Part shown: in pieces, positions 7,691-17,908 of the stretch
How positions within the stretch are numbered: position 1 is the stretch's first letter
Layout: every line of letters begins with the position of its first letter
Assembly (NCBI RefSeq): GCF_015472005.1
Contig: NZ_BMAQ01000019.1
Coordinates: forward strand, 1-64,000
Direction of reading: 5' to 3'
Length of the DNA stretch: 64,000 nucleotides
Source: Insulibacter thermoxylanivorax
GTDB lineage: Bacteria; Bacillota; Bacilli; Paenibacillales; DA-C8
The notes under the pieces: generated by a model
Told to the model about the DNA's origin: nothing
The model's input: only the letters and a program-made list of their open reading frames with translations
The model's database searches: none
Translations under genes and position numbers: made by a program

Positions 7691-8572
7691 ATGCAGATCC
7701 AAAAGAGTTTCGATGAGCACCCGACAGGAACGCTGTATCTGGTCGCAACGCCGATCGGCAATCTGGAGGATATGACCTTCCGCGCGATTCGCATCCTGCG
7801 CGAAGCGGACTGGATCGCTGCAGAGGATACAAGACATACACGCAAGCTGCTGACGCACTTTGACATCACACCGAAGCGTCTGGTCAGCTACCATGAACAC
7901 AATAAGCATGCCAGCGGCGAAACATTAATCCGCGCCTTGCTTGAAGGACAGGATGTGGCGCTTGTCAGCGACGCGGGACTGCCCGCGATCTCGGATCCCG
8001 GAGTGGACCTTGTTCGGGCTGCCATCGCTAAGCAGATCCCCGTTGTTCCGATCCCCGGAGCCAATGCAGCTCTCTCCGCGCTGATCATCTCAGGACTTCC
8101 TGCGGAGCGCTTCATGTTCGCTGGGTTCCTGCCGCGGGAGAACAAGAAGCTGAAGGCCGTGCTGGAAGAACTCCGAGGCTTCGAAGGAACGGTGATCTTC
8201 TATGAAGCGCCGCATAGACTGCGCAAGACCTTGACCGCTGTTCATGAGCTGTGGGGAGACCGGTCGGCAGCAGTGGTCCGTGAGCTCACGAAGAAGCATG
8301 AAGAAGTCATCCGCGGCACGCTTGCGGAATGCATCGATTGGTTTGCGTCCCAGGAGCCGTTAGGCGAGATCTGTCTGCTGGTAGAAGCACCGGGTGCAGC
8401 AGCGCAAGACGATACCCTGTGGTGGGAAGAACTATCAATCCCCGAGCACGTGGCTTATTATCAAGAGCAGGGCTTCGATCGTAAGGAATCGATGAAGAAG
8501 GCTGCTGCGGACCGCGGTCTTTCGAGGCGCGAGATCTATCAAGCCTGTCTAGCAGAACAAAAAAATCCCTAA
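7691..8572 (+). CDS. rsmI: 16S rRNA C1402 ribose 2'-O-methyltransferase
   Basis: RsmI belongs to the tetrapyrrole-methylase fold and methylates the ribose of C1402 in the 16S rRNA decoding centre. Motifs: LYLVATPIGNLEDMT, AAEDTRHTRKLL, LVSDAGLPAISDPG and PIPGANAALSALIISG. The 293-residue length is normal. GGAGAGGAG stands upstream of the ATG. The stop codon lies within the left arm of a hairpin shared with the abrB side. Confidence 0.95.
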   Translation: MQIQKSFDEHPTGTLYLVATPIGNLEDMTFRAIRILREADWIAAEDTRHTRKLLTHFDITPKRLVSYHEHNKHASGETLIRALLEGQDVALVSDAGLPAISDPGVDLVRAAIAKQIPVVPIPGANAALSALIISGLPAERFMFAGFLPRENKKLKAVLEELRGFEGTVIFYEAPHRLRKTLTAVHELWGDRSAAVVRELTKKHEEVIRGTLAECIDWFASQEPLGEICLLVEAPGAAAQDDTLWWEELSIPEHVAYYQEQGFDRKESMKKAAADRGLSRREIYQACLAEQKNP

Positions 8573-8602
8573 GTACGCCTCGAGCCAAACGCACTTAGGG
8601 AT
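8565..8602 (-). terminator. Hairpin between rsmI and abrB; minus-strand terminator
   Basis: ATCCCTAAGT (8565-8574) pairs with ACTTAGGGAT (8593-8602). On the minus strand it is followed by a T7 run (complement of 8558-8565), so it can stop transcription coming from abrB. On the plus strand the T-run is missing, but the stem includes the rsmI stop. Confidence 0.65.
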
Positions 8603-8661
8603 ATTAAGGAGATATAAAAGGTTAGAATTAACAAGGTCATTATTACTTAAATTATAACCTA

Positions 8662-8726
8662 TTTTCACCGATTTGTCAGCATAATCTGAAGAGATAAGCG
8701 GAAAATATCTGACCAATCGGTGAAAA
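8662..8726. repeat. 18-bp near-perfect inverted repeat
   Basis: TTTTCACCGATTTGTCAG (8662-8679) and CTGACCAATCGGTGAAAA (8709-8726) match at 17 of 18 positions around a 29-base loop. There is no T-run on either side. See findings. Confidence 0.7.
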
Positions 8727-8734
8727 CCGCGCCG

Positions 8735-8769
8735 CTAAAGGGATGCAACCGACAGGCTTGTCCCTTTAG
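8735..8769 (-). terminator. Hairpin downstream of abrB
   Basis: CTAAAGGGA and TCCCTTTAG form a 9-bp stem 31 bases beyond the abrB stop, read on the minus strand. No adjoining T-run, so it may be a weak terminator or 3'-end stabiliser. Confidence 0.4.
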
Positions 8770-8800
8770 AAGTCCTGGTAAGGCGCAGGTCGAACAGGAA

Positions 8801-9070
8801 TTAGGATTGCGACTGTGAAGAATTGTAGATTTCGATCAATTCCTCAATACATTGCTTGCTGATCATCTTGCCTCTGTAGTGAATGAGATCATCAGCGTTG
8901 CCGGTGAAGATGCAAGCAGGCTCATACTTCTTGAGCATGATGCGTTCGCCGTCTACATAGATCTCCAGTGCATCTTTCTCGCTGATTCCTAGAGTGCGAC
9001 GTAATTCGATCGGAATAACTACGCGTCCTAGTTCGTCAACTTTTCTAACAATTCCAGTAGATTTCATCAT
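8801..9070 (-). CDS. abrB: Transition-state regulator AbrB
   Basis: AbrB represses many stationary-phase genes during growth. The N-terminal swapped-hairpin DNA-binding domain is clear: STGIVRKVDELGRVVIPIELRRTLGI, with the conserved arginines, is followed by LEIYVDGERIMLKKYEPACIFTG and the family's Cys. The 89-residue length is typical (94-96). Two adjacent ATG codons are possible starts; AGAGGAG lies upstream. It points opposite to the genes on both sides, as in B. subtilis, and has its own promoter at 9128-9156. Confidence 0.95.
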   Translation of the reverse strand: MMKSTGIVRKVDELGRVVIPIELRRTLGISEKDALEIYVDGERIMLKKYEPACIFTGNADDLIHYRGKMISKQCIEELIEIYNSSQSQS

Positions 9071-9127
9071 GACAATAATTCTCCTCTCTAAAATTAAACG
9101 TCATCTTTCGACACTCTTTTCATTACT

Positions 9128-9156
9128 AGAGTACCAACCATTCCCAAATAAGTCAA
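9128..9156 (-). promoter_or_regulatory. Sigma-A promoter of abrB
   Basis: On the minus strand TTGACT is separated by 17 bases from TACTCT, about 58 bases before the abrB start. The region between abrB and the HD gene (9071-9355) is AT-rich and otherwise featureless; abrB is known to be repressed by Spo0A and AbrB, but I see no clear 0A box. Confidence 0.5.
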
Positions 9157-9355
9157 TATCCTTTGCGGGTGAAAAATTAGTATGTAGGCGAGAAATATGC
9201 AGATTATATGGAGAAAAACGACTATAATGACTATATATTAATTTTAAAACAAATTCAATTGAAAATTTATTTATTCGACATGTTTCGACATTTTTTTCGC
9301 CTATCATCGTCAATAATCCGACAAAAATTTCAATTATCTAAAGGCGGGTGAACCT

Positions 9356-10642
9356 ATGCGTCTGGTAAATATGGAAGAAAAGGTATTCAAAGATCCGGTT
9401 CATCAATATATCTATGTGCAAGATGAACTGATCTGGGATTTGATCAATACGAGGGAGTTTCAGAGATTACGGAGAATTCGCCAGCTCGGAACTTCATTCA
9501 TGACCTTCCATGGCGCCGAGCATAGCCGATTCACTCATTCGCTTGGAGTCTATGAGATAACCCGGAAGATCATCTCGCAGTTTGAACGGCATCGGTATGA
9601 GGATTGGCCGGCGGAGGAACGCATGGTATGCTTGTGTGCTGCCTTGCTTCACGATGTCGGGCACGGTCCCTTCTCCCATTCGATCGAGCCGATCTTCCAT
9701 GTGGATCATGAGGAATGGACGTGTCAGATCATCCTTGGGGATACGGAGATTAATCGGGTATTGCGTAAGGCCGATGAGCGTCTGCCGGAGCGGGTGGCGG
9801 CGGTGATCCGCAAGGAGTATCCGCAAGAGATCGTCGTACATCTAATATCCAGTCAACTAGATGCGGACCGCATGGATTATCTGCTGCGCGACGCCTATTA
9901 TACCGGTGTCAGTTACGGCACTTTCGACTTGGATCGCATCCTGCGGGTTATTCGCCCCCATCAGGGACGGATCGTCGTGAAAGAGAGCGGGATGCATGCC
10001 GTTGAACACTATTTGATGTCGAGATACCAGATGTATTGGCAGGTATACTTCCATCCTGTCACCCGCAGCTCGGAGATTATCTTAAGGAATATTCTTAAAC
10101 GGGCAAGAAGCTTGTACCAACAGGGCTATGCTTTTCGGTTCTTGATGGATCCCCTGCCGGCCTTATTCGAAGAAAAGCTGACGCTTGAGCAGTACCTCAA
10201 GCTGGATGAATCCTTCATGCAGATGACCTTGATGCAATGGACGAAGGAGGAGGATGCCGTGTTAGCCGATCTTTGTGATCGCTTCCTCTTTCGCCGCCTA
10301 TTCAAATATACACCATTGGAAGAAAAAGATAAACCATTCGTGAACGAGCTTCGCATGTATATGAAGGATCTGGGCATCGATCCGGACTACTACCTGGAAA
10401 TTGACTTCCCTTCCGATCTTCCTTATTATGTTTATCAACCTGGAGAAGAGACGAGCAAGAAGGCGCCGATCTTGCTGCTCGGCGAGAGGGGACAGATCAT
10501 CGAGATCTCCGAGAAGTCCGAGGTCGTCCGCTCCATCAGCGGTGTTCATAAAGGCACGAATCAGCTGTATTATCCACGGGAATGGCTGAAGCAGCAAACT
10601 TCGGCATGGCCGGCGGAGCTGAGGGATTTCCTGGGTATGTAA
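9356..10642 (+). CDS. HD-domain phosphohydrolase (YwfO-like)
   Basis: This 428-residue protein has the HD metal site: AEHSRFTHSLG (His56, His61), LLHDVGHGPFSHS (His99-Asp100) and, later, SSQLDADRMDYLLRDAYYTG, which is characteristic of the YwfO/SAMHD1-related dNTP-hydrolase group. Related proteins hydrolyse dNTPs, but the substrate here is inferred only. AAAGGCGGG precedes the ATG. In B. subtilis metS occupies this position between abrB and tatD, so this gene is either a replacement or an insertion. Confidence 0.85.
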   Translation: MRLVNMEEKVFKDPVHQYIYVQDELIWDLINTREFQRLRRIRQLGTSFMTFHGAEHSRFTHSLGVYEITRKIISQFERHRYEDWPAEERMVCLCAALLHDVGHGPFSHSIEPIFHVDHEEWTCQIILGDTEINRVLRKADERLPERVAAVIRKEYPQEIVVHLISSQLDADRMDYLLRDAYYTGVSYGTFDLDRILRVIRPHQGRIVVKESGMHAVEHYLMSRYQMYWQVYFHPVTRSSEIILRNILKRARSLYQQGYAFRFLMDPLPALFEEKLTLEQYLKLDESFMQMTLMQWTKEEDAVLADLCDRFLFRRLFKYTPLEEKDKPFVNELRMYMKDLGIDPDYYLEIDFPSDLPYYVYQPGEETSKKAPILLLGERGQIIEISEKSEVVRSISGVHKGTNQLYYPREWLKQQTSAWPAELRDFLGM

Positions 10643-10725
10643 CAAGCCGATCCGGCTGCAGGGTAAGATCAGTATAGATACAACTTGGATTGCAAGAGAT
10701 CCAGAGTGGAAAGGAAGGCAGTCAG

Positions 10726-11496
10726 ATGTTAATCGATACGCACGCTCATATTAATATAGAACAATTCGACGAGGACAGAGAACAGGTCATCGAGCGGGCT
10801 CTGGATGCAGGTGTGACGAGGATCGTTAATATCGGATATAATCGCGAGACGATACCAAGTTCGCTTAAACTGGCAGAGGAACATGACTTCATCTACAGCA
10901 CCGTGGGCTGGTATCCGCAGGATGCGATCAATATGGAGGAGGGCGATCTCGAGTGGCTGGAATCGCTCTGTTCCCATCCAAAGGTCGTTGCCATCGGGGA
11001 GATCGGATTGGATTATTACTGGGATACTTCCCCCAAGGAGCTTCAACAGCAGATCTTTCGCGAGCAGATTCGCTTGGCCCGCCGGATGAAACTGCCGATC
11101 GTCATTCATAACCGCGAGGCCCATGGCGATGTGGTGCGAATCTTGAAGGAAGAGAATGCTGCAGAAGTAGGGGGCATCATGCATTGTTTCTCGGGCAGTT
11201 GGGAGATTGCCAAGCAGTGTCTGGATATGAATTTTTATATCTCCTTTGGCGGCCCGATCACCTTCAAAAACGCGGTCCGACCCAAGGAAGTGTTGGCCAA
11301 AGTGCCATTGGACCGTCTGCTGATCGAGACGGATTGCCCATATCTGACTCCTCACCCATATCGCGGGAAACGAAACGAACCTGCCTATGTTCGTTATGTT
11401 GCAGAGGCAGCTGCGGAAATAAAAGGAATAGAAATGGAAGAAATCGCAAGAATAACCTCCGAAAATTCGTTTCAAGTATTTACCAAAATGATATAA
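10726..11496 (+). CDS. tatD: TatD family metal-dependent nuclease (YabD)
   Basis: An amidohydrolase-like TIM-barrel nuclease of 256 residues. Metal ligands appear in LIDTHAHIN (start), AIGEIGLDYYWD, PIVIHNREAHGD, GIMHCFSGS and LIETDCPYLTPHPYRGKRNEP (split here only for description). TatD proteins are 3'-5' exonucleases implicated in DNA repair. The ATG at 10726 follows AAAGGAAGG; the reading from 10690 begins with TTG without a site. Confidence 0.93.
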   Translation: MLIDTHAHINIEQFDEDREQVIERALDAGVTRIVNIGYNRETIPSSLKLAEEHDFIYSTVGWYPQDAINMEEGDLEWLESLCSHPKVVAIGEIGLDYYWDTSPKELQQQIFREQIRLARRMKLPIVIHNREAHGDVVRILKEENAAEVGGIMHCFSGSWEIAKQCLDMNFYISFGGPITFKNAVRPKEVLAKVPLDRLLIETDCPYLTPHPYRGKRNEPAYVRYVAEAAAEIKGIEMEEIARITSENSFQVFTKMI

Positions 11497-11631
11497 TCAT
11501 GAGCATTCATGAGAAATGAAGAGAAAGAATGCAAAATAACTGGGTTCTGTTTGGAAAATGGAATTGGGAACTCGGATTAGGTCAAATGACGCATAATCAA
11601 AGGAAATCCCCATCTTTACACTTCCTCCTCA

Positions 11632-11673
11632 AGTTGAGTAATATCCCTAAATGAGATAAAAAAAGAGGAGGAA
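11632..11673 (+). promoter_or_regulatory. Possible Shine-Dalgarno-sequestering hairpin
   Basis: TTCCTCCTC (11632-11640) is the perfect complement of GAGGAGGAA (11665-11673), the ribosome binding site of the next gene, with a 24-base loop. In the mRNA this stem would hide the site. Known aptamer motifs (for example ydaO/c-di-AMP) are not recognisable in 11497-11631. Confidence 0.45.
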
Positions 11674-11677
11674 ATAG

Positions 11678-12793
11678 TTGGTGGGTCTTATTAGTCACGT
11701 TAAAACCGCAGTGAAACCTGCCGCCGGTTGGATGCGTGACAATTTCCGAATCGTTGGTGGAGCAGCCGCAGCGCTCATCATGATCGTCATATTGACCGTC
11801 GTGCTGAATCTAAGTCAGCTCAAGCAGGTAGAGCTCATCGTCGATGGGCACGGCCAGACGGTTAGGACGAAAGCTGTGTATGTGCAGGAATTACTTGCGG
11901 AACAAGGAATCTCTCTCGCAGAAGCGGATGAGGTTTCTGTGCCATTGACGGATAGAGTGAGTGATCACGCGCGGATCGAGGTGAACTTCGCCGTACCCGT
12001 AACGATCACGGCCGATGGGCGATCGATCGAACGGATGACGACGGCGGAGATCGTAGCAGAACTGCTGCAAGAAGCGGGTTATGAGCTCGGCGAATGGGAC
12101 GAAGTTCAGCCCGGGTTGACGAGCCCGATTGAAGCAGGGCAGCAAATTCGAATCGCGCGCATCGAGAAGAGAATCGAGACAGAGAACGAGATCATTCCAT
12201 ATGAAATTGTCACGACCCAAGACCCGGCGATCGTCAAGGGGAAAGAGAAGGTCTTGCAAGAAGGTTACCCCGGTATGATCGAACACGTCTATGAGCGCGT
12301 CTACGAGGATGGGCAGCTGCGTGAAGAGCGGCTGATCTCGACCACGCAGCAGCGCGCTCCGACGAACAAGGTCGTCGCCGTTGGAACACGCAGTGAAGTG
12401 GCGATCCTTTCGGCGTCATCGCCGAACATCCAGACCGTCACGAAGGACGGTGTCACCTTCGGGGTGAAGAAGATCATCGAAGCGACGCTGACGGCCTATG
12501 ATGCCGGACCTGAATCGACGGGCAAGACAGAGGATCATCCGGAATACGGGATCACTTATACGGGAACGAAGGTGAAGGAAGGCCGTACGGTTGCCGTCGA
12601 TCCCAAGGTGATTCCGCTCGGCTGGTGGATGTATATCGAGGGATACGGCTTCCGTCGAGCTGAGGATAAGGGGAGCGGAGTGAAGGGCAACTGGGTGGAC
12701 ATCTACTTCGACTCCCATGAAGAAGCCGAAAAATTCGGCAAGAAGAAGGGAACCGTATATATAATCGGTCCCGAACACCCGCTGGAGAATTGA
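11678..12793 (+). CDS. yabE: YabE-like cell-wall protein: DUF348, G5 and 3D domains
   Basis: The product is anchored or exported by a transmembrane segment near residues 26-48 (GGAAAALIMIVILTVV). Two DUF348 units follow (VELIVDGHGQTVRTKAVYV and VTITADGRSIERMTTAEIV), then a G5 domain (about 155-235) and a C-terminal 3D domain ending in VDIYFDSHEEAEKFGKK, with conserved aspartates in AVDPKVIPLG and DIYF. YabE/RpfB-type proteins act on peptidoglycan, probably as lytic enzymes. The start is TTG 11678 or GTG 11681 after AGAGGAGGAAA. A hairpin may hide this site. Confidence 0.88.
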   Translation: MVGLISHVKTAVKPAAGWMRDNFRIVGGAAAALIMIVILTVVLNLSQLKQVELIVDGHGQTVRTKAVYVQELLAEQGISLAEADEVSVPLTDRVSDHARIEVNFAVPVTITADGRSIERMTTAEIVAELLQEAGYELGEWDEVQPGLTSPIEAGQQIRIARIEKRIETENEIIPYEIVTTQDPAIVKGKEKVLQEGYPGMIEHVYERVYEDGQLREERLISTTQQRAPTNKVVAVGTRSEVAILSASSPNIQTVTKDGVTFGVKKIIEATLTAYDAGPESTGKTEDHPEYGITYTGTKVKEGRTVAVDPKVIPLGWWMYIEGYGFRRAEDKGSGVKGNWVDIYFDSHEEAEKFGKKKGTVYIIGPEHPLEN

Positions 12794-12810
12794 TAAGTCG
12801 GGAATGTGCA

Positions 12811-12840
12811 AAGGGAGAGGTTCAGGGCCTCTTCCTTTTA
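12811..12840 (+). terminator. Terminator after yabE-like gene
   Basis: AAGGGAGAGG pairs with CCTCTTCCTT (G-U allowed) around TTCAGGG and runs into TTTTA. Confidence 0.65.
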
Positions 12841-12884
12841 TCTTGTTACTGGAGTTAATACAAGCATGATTGTGAGGAATGGGC

Positions 12885-14316
<1,432 letters not shown>

Positions 14317-14374
14317 AAATGCCATACACCATCCGCCCATGTTCACCATAGGATGAACGAGGAGGGATGGCTGC

Positions 14375-15232
14375 ATGAAGCAAGGCGATATCGTTGTACG
14401 CAAATCATATGGCGAGGATATTCAATTCCGCATCGAGACGATCAAGGGAAACTTAGCAGTGCTCCGGGGCTTAGAGGTTAGACTCTTGGCCGATGCCCCT
14501 CTGTCCGATCTGCTTCCTGCCCCGGTGACTGAGGAAGAGATCTATCGCAGCTGGGATGCTGCGGCAGAGCAGCGGACGAACGAACTGCTGCGCTATGTAG
14601 AAGCAGCGCGTATGCAGGAGCTGAAGAGAGACGCAGGGGAAGAAGAGGATTCCCAGCGGCTGGACGAAACCTTCGAACTGCCTGGCAAGGTATTGCACCT
14701 GGACGGCGACCTGAGTTATATGCGAAAGTGCATGCAGGTGTATGGGAGGCTTAAAGTACCCGCTGAAGGGCATTATGTGCCGGAAGCAGAGATGGCGGAT
14801 TTCCTGCAGTACATCCTGCCGCATTCACGTCCCGATATCGTCGTCATCACCGGGCATGACGGACTGGATAAACATTATGTCAACAAACATGACCTGTCCA
14901 GTTACCGGAATTCGCACAATTTCGTCAAAGCCGTGCAGGTCGTTCGGCGTTATGAACGGAACAAGGATGCTTTGGCGGTGATCGCGGGTGCCTGCCAATC
15001 CCATTTTGAGGCGCTTCTGCAGGCGGGAGCGAACTTCGCCAGTTCACCGGCGAGAATCCTGATTCACGCTTTGGACCCCGTACACGTCGCAGTGAAGATG
15101 GCCTACACCTCGATTCGCGATACGGTGAAGGTGCGGGAGGTGCTGCGGCAGACGCAGTCCGGCACGCGGGGGATGGGCGGATTCGAGACGCGCGGCAGTT
15201 ATCGGGTCGGCACGCCCAAAGTCGAGGGATAA
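14375..15232 (+). CDS. yabG: Sporulation-specific protease YabG
   Basis: YabG is a sigma-K-dependent protease that processes spore coat proteins. Its 285 residues match the family, with N-terminal GDIVVRKSYGEDIQFRI, the conserved VVITGHDGLDKH block and VIAGACQSHFEALLQAGANF around a candidate catalytic Cys/His pair. GAGGAGGG stands upstream. It is followed by the veg promoters. Confidence 0.92.
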   Translation: MKQGDIVVRKSYGEDIQFRIETIKGNLAVLRGLEVRLLADAPLSDLLPAPVTEEEIYRSWDAAAEQRTNELLRYVEAARMQELKRDAGEEEDSQRLDETFELPGKVLHLDGDLSYMRKCMQVYGRLKVPAEGHYVPEAEMADFLQYILPHSRPDIVVITGHDGLDKHYVNKHDLSSYRNSHNFVKAVQVVRRYERNKDALAVIAGACQSHFEALLQAGANFASSPARILIHALDPVHVAVKMAYTSIRDTVKVREVLRQTQSGTRGMGGFETRGSYRVGTPKVEG

Positions 15233-15244
15233 CAGAATATTTCA

Positions 15245-15273
15245 TTGACAACATCACAAGGCATTGTTATAAT
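15245..15273 (+). promoter_or_regulatory. Consensus sigma-A promoter 1 of veg
   Basis: TTGACA, 17 bases, TATAAT: a perfect match to the consensus in both boxes and spacing. Confidence 0.85.
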
Positions 15274-15286
15274 ATTTTTTCTATCT

Positions 15287-15316
15287 TTGACAAGCGTGTC
15301 CACCTTGTGCTATAAT
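15287..15316 (+). promoter_or_regulatory. Consensus sigma-A promoter 2 of veg
   Basis: TTGACA, 18 bases, TATAAT, placed 42 bases after promoter 1 and 27 bases before the veg start. Tandem strong promoters resemble the well-known Pveg arrangement. Confidence 0.85.
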
Positions 15317-15343
15317 GGCACATGAAAGAGGTGGTAGCTCGTC

Positions 15344-15619
15344 ATGGCAAGGAATTCTTTAAGTGAGATCAAACAGAGTTTGGATGCGCACGTGGGACAG
15401 AAGATCCTGCTTCGTGCGAATGGAGGTCGTCGCAAGACGATTGAGCGAGTTGGCGTGCTTGAAGAAACCTACCCATCTGTTTTCATCGTCAAATTGGACC
15501 AGGATCAACATGCCTTCAAGCGAGTTTCGTACAGCTATGCCGATATTTTGACCGAATCGGTTGAAGTAACGGTCATCAGCGACGAAGGGCAAGTTCGCAT
15601 TTCCTATATGCAAGATTAA
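15344..15619 (+). CDS. veg: Veg protein
   Basis: Veg is a small, abundant cytosolic protein that stimulates biofilm matrix genes in B. subtilis; it has an SH3-like fold. The 91-residue product matches the family (86), with [26 protein letters not shown] and [19 protein letters not shown] stands before the ATG. Two consensus promoters and a strong terminator make it a single high-level transcription unit. Confidence 0.95.
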   Translation: MARNSLSEIKQSLDAHVGQKILLRANGGRRKTIERVGVLEETYPSVFIVKLDQDQHAFKRVSYSYADILTESVEVTVISDEGQVRISYMQD

Positions 15620-15631
15620 CCTTAACTTGTT

Positions 15632-15658
15632 ACAGCAGTCCTCGCACTGCTGTTTTTT
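15632..15658 (+). terminator. Terminator after veg
   Basis: ACAGCAGT and ACTGCTGT pair perfectly around a 6-base loop and are followed by TTTTTT. Confidence 0.9.
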
Positions 15659-15673
15659 CTGCTCATCGCGGGC

Positions 15674-15704
15674 TGTATCATCGGATAGGATGCCGACCAT
15701 ACTA
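15674..15704 (+). promoter_or_regulatory. Sigma-G promoter of sspF
   Basis: TGTATC is followed after 18 bases by CATACTA, matching the forespore sigma-G consensus (TGnATA-like, then CATnnTA). It lies 36 bases before the sspF start. Confidence 0.7.
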
Positions 15705-15739
15705 AGGGTGATTCCTTAATCCAAAGGAGGGATCCCTTG

Positions 15740-15916
15740 ATGTCAAGACGCAGAAGGGGCGTCATGTCGGAAGAGTTGAAGACAGAGCTGGCCAAGGACT
15801 TGGGTTTCTATGATCAAGTCCAGCGTGAGGGCTGGGGCGGAATCACCACGAAGGATGCCGGCAATATGGTGAAGCGGGCGATCCAGCTGGCAGAAGAACG
15901 CCTTAAGCAGCGGTGA
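15740..15916 (+). CDS. sspF: Small acid-soluble spore protein SspF (alpha/beta type)
   Basis: A 58-residue protein starting [14 protein letters not shown]. It contains [12 protein letters not shown], the conserved [18 protein letters not shown] block and a basic end, EERLKQR. Such proteins coat spore DNA. AAAGGAGGGA lies upstream, the sigma-G promoter at 15674-15704 fits forespore expression, and a terminator follows. It is located between veg and ispE, as in B. subtilis. Confidence 0.94.
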   Translation: MSRRRRGVMSEELKTELAKDLGFYDQVQREGWGGITTKDAGNMVKRAIQLAEERLKQR

Positions 15917-15930
15917 TGGAGAGAGCGTGT

Positions 15931-15968
15931 GGCTGTTCCGAGAGCAGGACTCTTGGAGCGGCTTTTTT
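15931..15968 (+). terminator. Terminator after sspF
   Basis: GGCTGTTCCGAGAG pairs, with several G-U pairs, to CTCTTGGAGCGGCT around CAGGA, followed by TTTTTTT. Confidence 0.85.
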
Positions 15969-16006
15969 TGTTTGCTTGGAAGGTTCCTGAGGAGGGGTTC
16001 CCTCTA

Positions 16007-16036
16007 TTGGCATCACCTGGGGGAATCCGATATACT
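16007..16036 (+). promoter_or_regulatory. Candidate sigma-A promoter of ispE
   Basis: TTGGCA, 18 bases, TATACT, located 58 bases before ispE. Confidence 0.5.
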
Positions 16037-16093
16037 ATCAGTTAAGTCATGGTCAAGAATATGAACACAATCCATTAAGTAGGAGTCATAATC

Positions 16094-16948
16094 ATGATCG
16101 TATATGAGAAAGCACCTGCTAAGATCAATTTGACATTGGACATCTTGCGGAAACGTGAAGACGGCTACCATGAAGTCGAGATGGTGATGACCATGGTGGA
16201 TTTGGCCGACCGTCTGGAGCTGAAAACGCTGGATCGCGATACGATCATCATCGCAAGTCCCGTCGGCTATATCCCCGTTGATGAGAAAAACCATGCCTTC
16301 CAGGCTGCGAAGCTGATCAAAGAGCGTTATGGGGTCAAAGAAGGCGTCTATATCCATATCGACAAGCAGATTCCCGTCTCCGCCGGTTTGGGAGGCGGGA
16401 GCAGCGATGCTGCGGCGACGCTGCGCGGCTTGAATCGCTTGTGGAATCTAAATATCAGCGAGCAAGAACTGCAGGAATTAGCAGCTGAGATCGGTTCGGA
16501 TGTGCCCTTCTGCGTCACCGGCGGAACGGCCCTTGCTGCCGGCAGAGGCGAGAAGCTGAAGCGGGTGAAGTCTCCTCCGCCTTGCTGGGTGATCCTGGCC
16601 AAACCCGCGATCAGCGTGTCCACGGCTGAGGTATACAGGAAGTTCGATGTCTCGGCCAATCAAGAGCCGGCAAGAAGTCGTCAGATGATCCAAGCGCTTG
16701 AGAATGGGGATTACGAAGGGATGTGCCGCTCTCTTGGCAATATGTTGGAGCAGGTGACCCTCCGCATGTATCCTGAGGTCGCACGCATCAAGGCCTGTAT
16801 GGAGCGGCTTGGTGCTGACGGCGTGCAGATGTCGGGAAGCGGACCGACGGTTTTCGGTTTGGTAAGGAAGGAGTCCAAGGTGCATCGCATCTATAACGGT
16901 CTGCGGGGGTTCTGCAAAGAGGTGTATGTGGTTCGAACTTTGGCGTGA
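16094..16948 (+). CDS. ispE: 4-diphosphocytidyl-2-C-methyl-D-erythritol kinase
   Basis: IspE is the GHMP kinase of the MEP isoprenoid pathway. The start has [14 protein letters not shown], the ATP loop [17 protein letters not shown] stands near residue 95, and the third motif [11 protein letters not shown] is near the end. 284 residues is normal. TAGGAG stands before ATG 16094. Confidence 0.96.
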   Translation: MIVYEKAPAKINLTLDILRKREDGYHEVEMVMTMVDLADRLELKTLDRDTIIIASPVGYIPVDEKNHAFQAAKLIKERYGVKEGVYIHIDKQIPVSAGLGGGSSDAAATLRGLNRLWNLNISEQELQELAAEIGSDVPFCVTGGTALAAGRGEKLKRVKSPPPCWVILAKPAISVSTAEVYRKFDVSANQEPARSRQMIQALENGDYEGMCRSLGNMLEQVTLRMYPEVARIKACMERLGADGVQMSGSGPTVFGLVRKESKVHRIYNGLRGFCKEVYVVRTLA

Positions 16949-17069
16949 TGAAACAGCACAGATTATTGCTTAAACCCGTACATAGATGATATATTCACTA
17001 TATAACATTCGGATTTGGAGCATAATTTAGATTCATTTGGACCACATATAGACTGAGGAGATCACATAG

Positions 17070-17903
17070 ATGAAGAAAATGAAAAGAAGTTCACGACTCG
17101 TGGACATGACACAATATTTGTTATCCCGCCCTCACACCTTAATCCCGCTCACTACTTTCGCTGAGCAATACAGGGCGGCCAAGTCGTCGATCAGTGAAGA
17201 TCTGGCGATCATCAAGGAGGTCTTCACTTCCGAAGGTTTGGGAGAACTGATCACGGTCACGGGAGCGGCCGGCGGAGTCAAATATATCCCTCGGGCGCCG
17301 AAGCAGCAATCCCTGGCATTCATCCAGCGCATCTGTGCGATGCTGGGACAATCGGAGCGCATCCTGCCGGGGGGATATCTGTATATCACCGATCTCTTGG
17401 GAGAACCGTCGATCATGCAAGAGGTGGGCCGGATGTTCGCTTCAGCCTTCGCCGACCGCGAACTGGATGTCGTTATGACCGTGGAGACGAAAGGCATCCC
17501 GATCGCCTACGCTACAGCATCTTATCTGAATATCCCCGTAGTGATCGTGCGGCGGGATAACAAAGTGACGGAAGGTTCAGCCGTCAGCATCAACTATGTC
17601 TCGGGTTCATCCAAGCGCATCCAGACGATGTCCCTTGCCCGCAGGGCATTGTCAGAAGAAGCGAAGGTACTGATCATCGATGACTTCATGAAGGCCGGCG
17701 GCACGATTCAGGGCATGATGGATCTGCTTAAGGAGTTTCGGGCTACGGTGCAGGGTGTGGGCGTATTCGTCGAATCGGAAGTGCCGAACAAGGAAGAGCA
17801 GTTGATCAGCGATTATGTTTCTTTGGCCAAGATAGCTAAGATAGACCAGAAGGAGAAACGAATAGAAGTCCTTCCGGGCAATTACTTTGAGATGGAGGGT
17901 TGA
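17070..17903 (+). CDS. purR: Purine operon repressor
   Basis: PurR represses purine genes; PRPP binding releases it. It has an N-terminal winged helix (residues 1-75, including [12 protein letters not shown]) and a phosphoribosyltransferase-like domain with the PRPP loop [13 protein letters not shown] near residue 205. The 277-residue length is close to that of B. subtilis PurR (285). GAGGAG precedes the ATG. An AT-rich site at 17004-17016 (AACATTCGGATTT, reversed) resembles one PurBox half with two mismatches; autoregulation is possible but not shown. Confidence 0.94.
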   Translation: MKKMKRSSRLVDMTQYLLSRPHTLIPLTTFAEQYRAAKSSISEDLAIIKEVFTSEGLGELITVTGAAGGVKYIPRAPKQQSLAFIQRICAMLGQSERILPGGYLYITDLLGEPSIMQEVGRMFASAFADRELDVVMTVETKGIPIAYATASYLNIPVVIVRRDNKVTEGSAVSINYVSGSSKRIQTMSLARRALSEEAKVLIIDDFMKAGGTIQGMMDLLKEFRATVQGVGVFVESEVPNKEEQLISDYVSLAKIAKIDQKEKRIEVLPGNYFEMEG

Positions 17904-17908
17904 ACGAG

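Noticed and set aside
9223-9228. TATAAT before the HD-domain gene as a promoter
   Set aside because: No -35-like sequence at a suitable distance.
11497-11631. ydaO-type c-di-AMP riboswitch upstream of the yabE-like gene
   Set aside because: Considered because such switches control cell-wall genes, but none of the conserved aptamer sequence is visible.
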